A DNA stretch of 64,000 nt from CAZFLD01 sp964519835 (GTDB lineage Bacteria > Spirochaetota > Spirochaetia > DSM-27196 > CAZFLD01): the NCBI GenBank assembly GCA_964519835.1, contig CAZFLD010000001.1:85293-149292 (forward strand). Direction: 5' to 3'. Under the pieces are notes generated by a model. The model did not search any database, was not told where the DNA came from, and was given only the letters and a program-made list of their open reading frames with translations. Position 1 is the stretch's first letter. Each line of letters begins with the position of its first letter. The position numbers and the translations under genes were made by a program. Of the stretch, positions 15,556-23,306 are shown piece after piece.

Positions 15556-17112
15556 CTATCGGCCGAAACCGAGGATCAACTGTCTTCCGTTGCGCAGAAT
15601 GCGGAATCGCGTATCGCCGTTTGCCTCGTTTAGCTCGGCGAAAAACTCGGCCACATCGGCAATTGAAGTGCCGTTTACCTCCGTGACCACGTCGCCGGCG
15701 CGCAGACCGGCTTCAGCCGCAGTGCTGCCGGGCACGACGTCCACAACAACAGGACCACGTACACTACGGCCGAGATCCAGGCGGCTCCGCACTTGGTCGG
15801 TAAGCGGCCTGACAATAAACCCCGGCCATAGCTCTTCCGCGTTTTCGCCGGCTTCAGGAGCACGGCGGCCGGTGCGAACGTCGAGCATCATCTCCGCACC
15901 GTTTCGCATGATGAGGAAATCGGCCGGCTCACCGACCTCGAGGGTTGCCACGCGCCGCACCAGCTCGCTACTTGAGTCGATTGAGGCACCATTGATCTCG
16001 AGGATCACGTCGCCGGGAAGCAGACCCGACCTGGCACCGGGGGAATTGTTCCAGATGCTCGAAATAATCGCGCCGTTGGTGGAGTCGAGACCGAGCACAT
16101 CGGCCATATCTTCGCCGACGTTTCCAATCTGTACGCCGAGCCACGAATACTCCACGGAACCTTCCGCGATAAAGTCCTCGACGGCACGCTGGGCGTTGTT
16201 CACGGGAATCGCGAAGCCCAGACCGATGCTCCCGCCGGTGCCCGAGGCAATCCACGTGTTGATACCCACAACCTCGCCGTCGAGATTGACAAGAGGCCCG
16301 CCCGAATTGCCACGGTTGATGGCGGCATCGGTCTGAATGTAGTCGGTCACCCCGCTGAGATTGCTCGTTGCGCCTGCGTCGCGCCCGATTGCACTAACAA
16401 TCCCCGCAGTGACCGTGGACTCGTAGCCCAAAGGATTTCCTACGGCAAAGACCCAATCGCCGACCGCCAGGTTCTCGGAGTTGCCAAGAGTTGCAAGGGG
16501 TACTTCTTCGGTCGTCTCAAAAGAGACCATGGCCAGGTCCATAAGCGAGTCACTTCCAACAAGCTCGCCGCCGAATGATCGTCCGTCATGGAGAACAACC
16601 TCGATCTCATCGGCTCTCCCGGCAACGTGGTCGTTGGTCAGGACGTACACCGTATCTCCGTCACGCGCAACTATCACGCCCGAGCCAACGCCTTCCTGGA
16701 AAAACTCGCGCGGCTCTCCGCCGTTTTCCTCATCCCTTGGCATTTGGAAAAAATCAAACGGGGTGCTGATTACCGGTTGTTGCACGCGACTAACGACGTT
16801 GACCTCAACGACAACCGGTAGGGTTGCCGCCGCCACGTCACGGAATCGCTGCTGGAAGCTGAGAGTTACGTCGTTCGCCCCCGGCAAGGGGGTGTTTCCG
16901 GATTCCAGCACGGCAGGGGTAGCCTTCCGCTCTTCCGCGCTTCCAAACGCCAGCGTGGTTCCGGCGTTGTCACGGCCGATCTGGAGTCCGCTGCCGCCGT
17001 CGTTCGACCTACCCGCGAGCTGCGAGCCGAGGTAGCCGCCGCCTATGGCCAACGCAAAGACTCCGACGATCGCGGCCATGCCTGCCGCGACTCGTTTTTG
17101 TGCTTGCTTCAT
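15556..17112 (-). CDS. degP: Periplasmic serine protease, HtrA/DegP family
   Basis: 518 aa. An N-terminal hydrophobic segment (residues 9-30) acts as signal or anchor. The catalytic triad is H162 (LTNDHV), D192 and S270 (RGNSGGP), followed by two PDZ domains (about 320-410 and 425-518). It degrades or refolds damaged envelope proteins. GGAGGGA precedes ATG 17112 and TAAAAT at about 17159-17164 could be a -10. The charged linker between anchor and protease (residues 35-80) is typical of DegS/HtrA members. It is monocistronic, ending in a hairpin. Confidence 0.92.
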   Translation of the reverse strand: MKQAQKRVAAGMAAIVGVFALAIGGGYLGSQLAGRSNDGGSGLQIGRDNAGTTLAFGSAEERKATPAVLESGNTPLPGANDVTLSFQQRFRDVAAATLPVVVEVNVVSRVQQPVISTPFDFFQMPRDEENGGEPREFFQEGVGSGVIVARDGDTVYVLTNDHVAGRADEIEVVLHDGRSFGGELVGSDSLMDLAMVSFETTEEVPLATLGNSENLAVGDWVFAVGNPLGYESTVTAGIVSAIGRDAGATSNLSGVTDYIQTDAAINRGNSGGPLVNLDGEVVGINTWIASGTGGSIGLGFAIPVNNAQRAVEDFIAEGSVEYSWLGVQIGNVGEDMADVLGLDSTNGAIISSIWNNSPGARSGLLPGDVILEINGASIDSSSELVRRVATLEVGEPADFLIMRNGAEMMLDVRTGRRAPEAGENAEELWPGFIVRPLTDQVRSRLDLGRSVRGPVVVDVVPGSTAAEAGLRAGDVVTEVNGTSIADVAEFFAELNEANGDTRFRILRNGRQLILGFGR

Positions 17113-17298
17113 GTCGGTCCCTCCATCTTTTCCTTGATCCGTCTTTTTCTGAATCCATTTTACGATTTAGGTGCCACGAACGGCTGAGCCTGCTCGCAAC
17201 TCCCGGTTTCTGAGTCATAGAGTACGTCGGTAACCTTACAGAACTCTTACGCGGACATTACAGTTTGGTAAGAAAGACAGGGGAGCCGGCGGCGTGTT

Positions 17299-18075
17299 AT
17301 GCTCACGAGTATGGACCCAAACCGCCGCACACGACTCGCTAGTATCTTAGGAATAGTCGCTGTTGTTATCGTTCTTGTGGTAACCGGGGTCGTCGCGTTT
17401 CAGAGCGCGTTTGGAGGCATGAACTCAGTTATGCAGTCGCTTGGCCGTACGATAGGGGAGGCCGTCGGCTCCTTTTCAGGCGAGTCGGAAGAGCGAGAGT
17501 TCGAAGTAGAAGGCTTCGACTCGATACGCGTTCGGGGCGGTTGGAAGCTCACCGTGCGGCAGGGCAGCGGATTTTCCACCACCGTAACAGCACCTTCCGA
17601 TGCATTCGAGTATCTCGATCTAGATGTACGGAGCAACACACTCGAGATCGGCTTTGGTCGGAGCGTTGGGTGGGACAGCTTAAGCGGGCGATTTGAGGCC
17701 GTGATAACGGTGCCTGAATTGGAAGCCCTCAGGACTGAGGGCGGCGCGGACGTGCGGTTGCTCGGGATCAGTACCGACGCGTTGGAGCTTCGTTCCGACG
17801 GCGCGGCGCAGATCACGGCTGTCGAGTCCCGCGTGGTTGACTTGCGGCTGGGTGCCGACGGTGGCGTTCGTGTCGATTTTGCGCGTTCCTGGGTCACCAA
17901 CGCGGACCTGGACATCGACGGGGCTGCGTCAATACGTTTACACATGGTCGGCGGAACAATCAGCGGATCGATGGACGGCGTCGGCGTCTTGCGCTATTCC
18001 GGCGAGGCGCGTCGGGAAATCGAGACCTCCGGGTTGGCGAGTGTCGAGTTTGTTGAATCGTTTAGTGACGAATAA
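17299..18075 (+). CDS. Anchored beta-helix protein (DUF2807, GIN-domain-like)
   Basis: 258 aa. Residues 14-35 form a transmembrane segment. After a short Ser/Glu-rich linker there is a repetitive beta-rich domain with the pattern 'FDSIRVRGGWKLTVRQG' and later 'LRTEGGADV', 'LRSDGAAQI', typical of head-GIN/DUF2807 domains. The role is unknown; these proteins are cell-envelope associated. The start at 17299 has GGGGAG 12 bases upstream; ATG 17311 is an alternative. The next gene begins 35 bases after its stop. Confidence 0.72.
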   Translation: MLTSMDPNRRTRLASILGIVAVVIVLVVTGVVAFQSAFGGMNSVMQSLGRTIGEAVGSFSGESEEREFEVEGFDSIRVRGGWKLTVRQGSGFSTTVTAPSDAFEYLDLDVRSNTLEIGFGRSVGWDSLSGRFEAVITVPELEALRTEGGADVRLLGISTDALELRSDGAAQITAVESRVVDLRLGADGGVRVDFARSWVTNADLDIDGAASIRLHMVGGTISGSMDGVGVLRYSGEARREIETSGLASVEFVESFSDE

Positions 18076-18110
18076 TAGAGAGTGGCGAATATTTGGAGGA
18101 AGGACTCGAT

Positions 18111-18800
18111 ATGACAGGTGAAGTAACAAAAGAGTATCTCGACGAGCTAATCGCCGACGGCAACTATCTGGGCGCAATGCTCGCGTTGCGCCGAGAACGG
18201 CGGGAGCTCGGGCAGACCCTGTACGATGAATACCTCGGTCGTATCTCGGCGGCCGTTGTTGCCGATCTCGAGATGGTCAGAAGTAGGGACAAAGTTGTCT
18301 ATCTGCGGTCCGTCCTGCGGCTTGTCTTTCAGGATGTGCCCGACCTCGAGCGAATCTATCGCGATCAGCTGCGGGAGGACCGAGGGCGGCCGGACTTTTT
18401 CCGCGGCGCCATAGACGGCATCCGGTCGATTGCCGGTACCACTGAAGCCGGGAGGCGGGTTGAAGACGGCATAAACGACATCCGTCGTGGTGTCGAGCAA
18501 GGGTTCGATCGCGGCAACATCGATTCCGGCGTGAAGTCGGTCTTGGAGGTGGCGGAGAAGGGCCTCCGTGACGGACTGCAGACCCTTGCCGGGATATTCG
18601 AGGACGTTGAAGCGGTGTCGGAAGAGAGGCGATCGGCACACCGATCTGACGACGCGGAGGCCGGCGAGTATAAAACGGTTGACGATGCTGGGAAGACCGT
18701 AATCAACGTCGAAGTGGAAACCGAGACTACCAATGCCGACGACGAGGTCGACGAGAAAAAGACCGCCGGGAAAAAGCCCTCCGACGGCAAAGCAGGCTAA
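18111..18800 (+). CDS. Unknown acidic-tailed cytoplasmic protein
   Basis: 229 aa and not recognised. The first ~170 residues are predicted helical and charged (RRERRELGQ, LERIYRDQL). The last ~60 are low-complexity Asp/Glu/Thr then Lys, resembling a disordered tail. ATG 18111 was chosen because GGAGGA lies ten bases upstream; a TTG at 18093 is in frame but overlaps that site. It probably shares a transcript with the DUF2807-like gene. Its stop overlaps the stop of the convergent dehydrogenase gene by four bases. Confidence 0.7.
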   Translation: MTGEVTKEYLDELIADGNYLGAMLALRRERRELGQTLYDEYLGRISAAVVADLEMVRSRDKVVYLRSVLRLVFQDVPDLERIYRDQLREDRGRPDFFRGAIDGIRSIAGTTEAGRRVEDGINDIRRGVEQGFDRGNIDSGVKSVLEVAEKGLRDGLQTLAGIFEDVEAVSEERRSAHRSDDAEAGEYKTVDDAGKTVINVEVETETTNADDEVDEKKTAGKKPSDGKAG

Positions 18801-19564
18801 GCAACACGTCTCGAGAGGCGTGAGAAAAGCCCGTCGGGTATAAGCCGGTACAAAAAAAGCGACAGACGATTGGAAAAGCCGGGCACGTGCACCACGTTTG
18901 CGCGCCCCAAGCAGCGTAGGCTGGATGTTACCACCTCGTCGGCCTCCATCCACCGGAGAAGTCCCGTGCTCGTTCGGTTGATACGATCGTCCTTCATCCG
19001 GTCGTGGAAGTCCGTCCTGGTCAGGCCGGGGCAGAGGGCCTGAAGTGCGACGCCCTTTGCAGCTACCTCCGCGGACAGAGCCTGGGTAAACCGCACGATG
19101 TACGATTTGGTGGCGCAATAAGTACTGCTGCCGGGCAGTGGGATCTGAGCCGCGAGCGATGCCACGTTGATAATAACGCCACGCCCTTGGCTAAGCATGT
19201 GGGGAAGCGCCGCGTGAGTGAGCTCTGTTGTTGCATCCACATGAACGGCAATCATCGTGCGATGGTTTTCCGCTGTCTGGTCCATAAAGCGGCCCGGCAA
19301 TCCAAAACCGGCGTTGTTTACAAGAACGTCCGGGGACGGATCCTTCGCGAAACGGTCGCAGACGGTTTTTCTTCCATCCGGCGTCGACAGGTCTGCGGCC
19401 AACACCTCGATGGCGACGCCGGCTTCCGCGTGCAGTGTATCGGCAAGGTCGAGAAGGCGTTGTTTGTTCCTTGCGGAGAGCAGAAGACTGTAGCCGTCGT
19501 GTGCCAGCCGTTCGGCAAAGGCCCTTCCGATGCCGCTTGTCGCTCCTGTAATCGCGGCGTTCAT
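18797..19564 (-). CDS. Short-chain dehydrogenase/reductase
   Basis: 255 aa, classical SDR. TGATSGIGRA is at residues 6-15, NNAGFG near 87, the serine is in NVASLAAQ, and Y-x3-K is in TYCATKSY. The C-terminal hydrophobic stretch (VPGFSNRLSLFLYRL) is typical of the YqjQ/DltE-like subgroup that may touch membranes. The substrate is unknown. ATG 19564 is the family-like start; an open frame extends upstream through a low-complexity leader that contains a hairpin and is unlikely to be translated. Confidence 0.82.
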   Translation of the reverse strand: MNAAITGATSGIGRAFAERLAHDGYSLLLSARNKQRLLDLADTLHAEAGVAIEVLAADLSTPDGRKTVCDRFAKDPSPDVLVNNAGFGLPGRFMDQTAENHRTMIAVHVDATTELTHAALPHMLSQGRGVIINVASLAAQIPLPGSSTYCATKSYIVRFTQALSAEVAAKGVALQALCPGLTRTDFHDRMKDDRINRTSTGLLRWMEADEVVTSSLRCLGRANVVHVPGFSNRLSLFLYRLIPDGLFSRLSRRVA

Positions 19565-19687
19565 GGATTGTTTGTTACCTTCGTCCTGGTGGGTGGTCTT
19601 TTTTGTAGCAAGGGGTTGTTCCTCCTTAGAAGCCCTTTGCAACCAGGGTTTTTGACCTCCTTTTGCCCTGGAAGCACCTTTTCGTCG

Positions 19688-19726
19688 GGGCGCCCGGTAC
19701 TTCGCTACCGTGGCGCCCGTTTTTTT
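19688..19726 (+). terminator. Rho-independent terminator-like hairpin, plus orientation
   Basis: The stem GGGCGCC (19688-19694) pairs with GGCGCCC (19712-19718), and CGGTA with TACCG inside it, with a 6-base loop and seven Ts from 19720. It lies between two minus-strand genes (281-base intergenic), so its U-tract faces opposite to their transcription. No plus-strand gene ends here, apart from possible read-through from the gene ending at 18800. A second weak stem CCAGGG/CCCTGG lies at about 19643-19670. I see nothing else in this interval. Confidence 0.6.
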
Positions 19727-19845
19727 AAGGCCCGCACCATAGCGGAGCGCAGCCACTCTTCACGGGTCCGACAAGCGGTGGCGCCACCCGCGGCCGAGAA
19801 ACCGGCAGCGGCGCACCCTACCCGGTAGTACCGCCCGGCCCGCGT

Positions 19846-22800
19846 CTATACTCCGTATAGGATAGCCGCCCCGTAGGTGAAGCCGCCCCCGAACGCGGTA
19901 ATCCCGATGGACTCGGGCGGCTTGCCCGTGTCCAGGATTTCCTCCAAGCACAGGGGAATGGTGCTGGACGACGTATTACCGTGGTTTGTGATGTTTGAGT
20001 ACATCTTGGACGCCGGGACCTTCAGGCGTTGCCGGATGGCGTTTATGATGCGCTGGTTCGCCTGGTGTGGCACGATAAGCCCCAAGTCCTCGGTGGCGAT
20101 GCCGGCTTCGGTGCACACCGCCTCCATTGAGTCCATCATGTCGCGAACCGCTTCCACAAAGACCTTCGGCCCGTCCATAAATATCTTGCCGTCCTTTGGA
20201 ACGCGCAGGATTGTGCCGTCCTCGCTGGTGGCGCCGATGATCGGCCGACCCAGTTGCAGAGTGGCGCGGCCCGCGGGACCTCGGCCCTCGGAGACACCGT
20301 CGCCGGCGATAAGCGTGGCGGTTGCCGCGTCACCAAAAATGGGTGCCGTCTGTGGATCTGCAGTATCGACTTGCGGGCTCAAGACCTCTGAGGTTACCAG
20401 AAGAATACGATGGTTCGGTCTTGATTGGAGATAGTCGTACGCGATTTGAAGCGCGTAGATGTAGCCGGTGCAGGCGGCGTTGATGTCGTAGGCGGCCGGA
20501 CGTCCGGAGGTGTCACCTGCCACGGCGTGGTAGATCATGTTTGCCATGGACGGAGTATGGGCCAGGGGCGTTTCCGTGGTGCAAATGACCAAATCCACCT
20601 GGTCGGGTTTTAGCTTGAGGCTGGTCAAAAGGTCCGAGGCGGCCCTGGTGCCCAAGGTCACCACGGTCTCGCCTTCCGCGGCCCACGGGCGGCTCTCTAT
20701 GCCGGTACGCTTTACAATGTCCTCGGGAGTCCAATCGGGACACATCTCGGAGATCTCTGTGTTGGACACTCGTCGGCTTCCGAGCACGCTCCTGACGCCT
20801 ACGATGGACACCTTGGTCCCCGCGGAGGACCGACCACGGTTCTTTTCCGCCGTAACGGCTCTCTCCAGGCGCAAATCGCTGATAATCGGCTCGCCGGGCT
20901 CTTCCCGGGTGATAGGCTTGATGCGCACAGCGTGGTGGTCATCGGCTTCGAAGCGGGCGATTGGTGTCCCCACTCTGACGACGTCGCCTTCCGGCACGAG
21001 CAACTCGGCCACTACTCCGGACTCCGAGGCGTTGAGCTCGATTGCGGCCTTGTCGGCCTCCAAGGTGGCAACCGGGTCGCCGGTTTTGACTTCGTGGCCC
21101 GGCTTGATGTGCCATTCAATGACGGTAATGGACTCATCCGAGGGACTAGAGCCGATGGCGTCGATCGTGCGCTCGCCGGCTGCTGCATCCTTGCGCCAAG
21201 CAATGGTGCCGTCGAGCATCTCGACGGCGGTTTCGACTATACGCTTGTAGGATGGTAGGACCTCGAGCTGGTTGCCGAAGTTACACGGCACGTACGTATC
21301 GCCCCGCGTCACGCGCCGCGATTTTACGGGCACCCGGGACCGCTCGGAAACAGTTGCGACGACCTCGGCACCAAAGCCCGCGGTGTGGGTGTCCTCGTGA
21401 GTCACAAGAATGCGCCCCGTTTTTTCCGCTGATGCCACCACTGCGTCGATATCCCACGGGACAAGGCTGCGGAGGTCGATAATCTCGGTCTCTACTCCCT
21501 CGGCCTCCAGGGTCTTCGCAGCCTTTACACAAAGGGGAACGGTGTTTCCCCAGCCAACCATCGTGAGGTGGTTGCCGGTTTGCACGGTGCGTGCCCTTCC
21601 AATCGGTACGAGCTGCCGGGAAACGTCTGAGCTCGTGGCGTTTTCTCTGTCGTTTAGGCAGTTTTTGGGGTAGAAAAAGAGCGTAGGTCGTTCCGAACGG
21701 AACGCCGCCTGCAAAAGGCCCGCCGCATCACCGGCGGTCGAGGGCATAAACACATCCACACCGGGGGTGTGGGCCGCTACGGCCTCGAGAGTACTTGCGT
21801 GGAAGGGACCAAGGCCCGGTCGGTAGCCGCCGCAGGTGATCATCACGATGACCGGCGCCTGCCAACCGCCGTCGGTACGCCAGTACATGCTTCCTAGCTC
21901 CGACCAAATCTGATTAAAGGCTATGGGTAGGAAGTCGGCGAACTGCAAAAACGCAACGGGCCGTCTGCCAGCCAACGCCATGCCGACGGACACGCCGACG
22001 ATGGTTGATTCGGCAAGCGGGCTGTTGACGATTCGTCCCGGGTACGTGTCCGAGAGGCCCTTGGTGATGCCAAAGACGTCGCCCTTGGGATCTTCGATGT
22101 CCTCACCAAAAAGCGCCACCCGATCATCCGCTGCGAGGCGCTCGTTCAAGACCTCCCGGATTGCTTCGAGCATGGTAAGCGATTTGCCGGACCCGCCGCG
22201 GTACTCCGCCTTGGAGTCCTTGAGCTCGGCCGGCAGCGGCCGTATGGCGTCGAACACCGGCTTTGGCTCGCCGGCACGTTGAACCTCTTCGGCGGTTGAC
22301 TTGAGGTCGGCGCGTATCTCCACCGCTACGGATTCGAGCTCCGAGGGCTCTGCGCCGAGCTCAACAAGTGCCCTGTTTAGATGGATAATCGGGTCACCGG
22401 TCTTGCCGACGGCTTCAATCTCCTCGGCGGTGCGGTAGACCCGCTGGTCGTCGGCGTTGGTGTGGTTGGAGAGCCTGTCGACCTCAAAAACAATTATGGC
22501 GGGGGCCCGATCACGGCGCATTCCGGAGACAACTTCGCCAAACGTGTCGAAGCAGGCGTCGGGGAATCGGCCGTCGAGGTAACGAATTGGTATGCCGTAG
22601 AACTCATCCGCCTTCCCTGACGGGCGCGAGTAAAACGTTCGGCCGCCCGTATGCGTCGAAATCGCAAAGGCGTTGTCCTGGATCAAAAACAGCACCGGCA
22701 GATTGTCGCGGACGGTGTGGGCAATCGCCTCGAGCACCTCTCCCTGCTGTGTCATGCCGTCGCCGAGGGAACACAAGACAATCGGCTTGCCGTGTTGGTC

Positions 22801-23196
22801 CCTGACCACCTCGGCAACTCCGGCCGCCTGCAAGGCGCTGTTTCCTACCGGGCCGACGAGACTCAAGACATTGAGGTCCGGCGCGCTCATGTGGGCATTC
22901 ATCTGCCGGCCACGTGAGTGAGACCCGTCTTTGTTAAAAAGACTTAGAAAAAACATCCGAGGGGACATGCCCCTTGCCAACATTAGCGCCTTGTCCCTGT
23001 AGTGGCAGTGAAGCCAATCCTCAGGCTTGAGATGAGGAATTAGCATTGCCGAGCCTTCGTGGCCGGCTCCTGATACATGAAAAAAGGCTTCCCCGCGCTG
23101 GGTATAGTCTTGCTCGATAAGATCGATCTCCCGCGCAGCTACCATATATCGATATAGGGATTCGAGCGTCGTGGTTGTTTCGCTTGTTTTGTGCAC
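19846..23196 (-). CDS. Fusion: 2-oxoacid dehydrogenase E1 alpha - E1 beta - lipoyl domain - ketoacyl-ACP synthase III
   Basis: 1116 aa in four parts. (1) E1 alpha, about 1-345, with ThDP motif GDG at 145-147 and DN ending it. (2) E1 beta, about 350-690. (3) Biotinyl/lipoyl-like domain, about 705-775, with the acceptor Lys in LEADKAAIEL. (4) A full KAS III, about 797-1116, with Cys in INAACTGY, His in VPHQANQR and Asn in ITNHGNTSSS. Expected chemistry: decarboxylate a 2-oxoacid, acylate the lipoyl arm, and prime fatty-acid synthesis. No E2 acyltransferase core is present. The GTG start at 23196 has AAGGAG nine bases upstream. It is divergent from acnA. Confidence 0.9.
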   Translation of the reverse strand: MHKTSETTTTLESLYRYMVAAREIDLIEQDYTQRGEAFFHVSGAGHEGSAMLIPHLKPEDWLHCHYRDKALMLARGMSPRMFFLSLFNKDGSHSRGRQMNAHMSAPDLNVLSLVGPVGNSALQAAGVAEVVRDQHGKPIVLCSLGDGMTQQGEVLEAIAHTVRDNLPVLFLIQDNAFAISTHTGGRTFYSRPSGKADEFYGIPIRYLDGRFPDACFDTFGEVVSGMRRDRAPAIIVFEVDRLSNHTNADDQRVYRTAEEIEAVGKTGDPIIHLNRALVELGAEPSELESVAVEIRADLKSTAEEVQRAGEPKPVFDAIRPLPAELKDSKAEYRGGSGKSLTMLEAIREVLNERLAADDRVALFGEDIEDPKGDVFGITKGLSDTYPGRIVNSPLAESTIVGVSVGMALAGRRPVAFLQFADFLPIAFNQIWSELGSMYWRTDGGWQAPVIVMITCGGYRPGLGPFHASTLEAVAAHTPGVDVFMPSTAGDAAGLLQAAFRSERPTLFFYPKNCLNDRENATSSDVSRQLVPIGRARTVQTGNHLTMVGWGNTVPLCVKAAKTLEAEGVETEIIDLRSLVPWDIDAVVASAEKTGRILVTHEDTHTAGFGAEVVATVSERSRVPVKSRRVTRGDTYVPCNFGNQLEVLPSYKRIVETAVEMLDGTIAWRKDAAAGERTIDAIGSSPSDESITVIEWHIKPGHEVKTGDPVATLEADKAAIELNASESGVVAELLVPEGDVVRVGTPIARFEADDHHAVRIKPITREEPGEPIISDLRLERAVTAEKNRGRSSAGTKVSIVGVRSVLGSRRVSNTEISEMCPDWTPEDIVKRTGIESRPWAAEGETVVTLGTRAASDLLTSLKLKPDQVDLVICTTETPLAHTPSMANMIYHAVAGDTSGRPAAYDINAACTGYIYALQIAYDYLQSRPNHRILLVTSEVLSPQVDTADPQTAPIFGDAATATLIAGDGVSEGRGPAGRATLQLGRPIIGATSEDGTILRVPKDGKIFMDGPKVFVEAVRDMMDSMEAVCTEAGIATEDLGLIVPHQANQRIINAIRQRLKVPASKMYSNITNHGNTSSSTIPLCLEEILDTGKPPESIGITAFGGGFTYGAAILYGV

Positions 23197-23232
23197 TCGC
23201 GCACGCTCCTTACAAACTGTTTGCCGCCTCAA

Positions 23233-23238
23233 ACTATA
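23233..23238 (-). promoter_or_regulatory. Candidate -10 box of the E1-KAS III fusion gene
   Basis: TATAGT on the minus strand matches five of six consensus positions and lies about 35 bases before the GTG start. No good -35 is visible at 16-18 bases. Confidence 0.3.
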
Positions 23239-23251
23239 CCATCGTTTGATA

Positions 23252-23280
23252 TTGAAGTCGACGAAGCCCTCCACTATCTT
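23252..23280 (+). promoter_or_regulatory. Candidate acnA promoter
   Basis: TTGAAG (23252-23257) and TATCTT (23275-23280) have a 17-base spacer. AAGGAG precedes the ATG 26 bases further on. It overlaps in space with the divergent fusion-gene promoter. Confidence 0.4.
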
Positions 23281-23306
23281 AGGGCACACAGACGAAGGAG
23301 CAACAT

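Noticed and set aside
18147..19118. A 323-residue minus-strand open frame spanning two genes
   Set aside because: It overlaps two better genes on both strands and lacks domain features; frame length is explained by GC bias.
19565..19756. N-terminal extension of the short-chain dehydrogenase
   Set aside because: The extension is Lys/Arg-rich low complexity, contains the terminator hairpin and would precede the canonical Rossmann start; the family normally begins at the used ATG.
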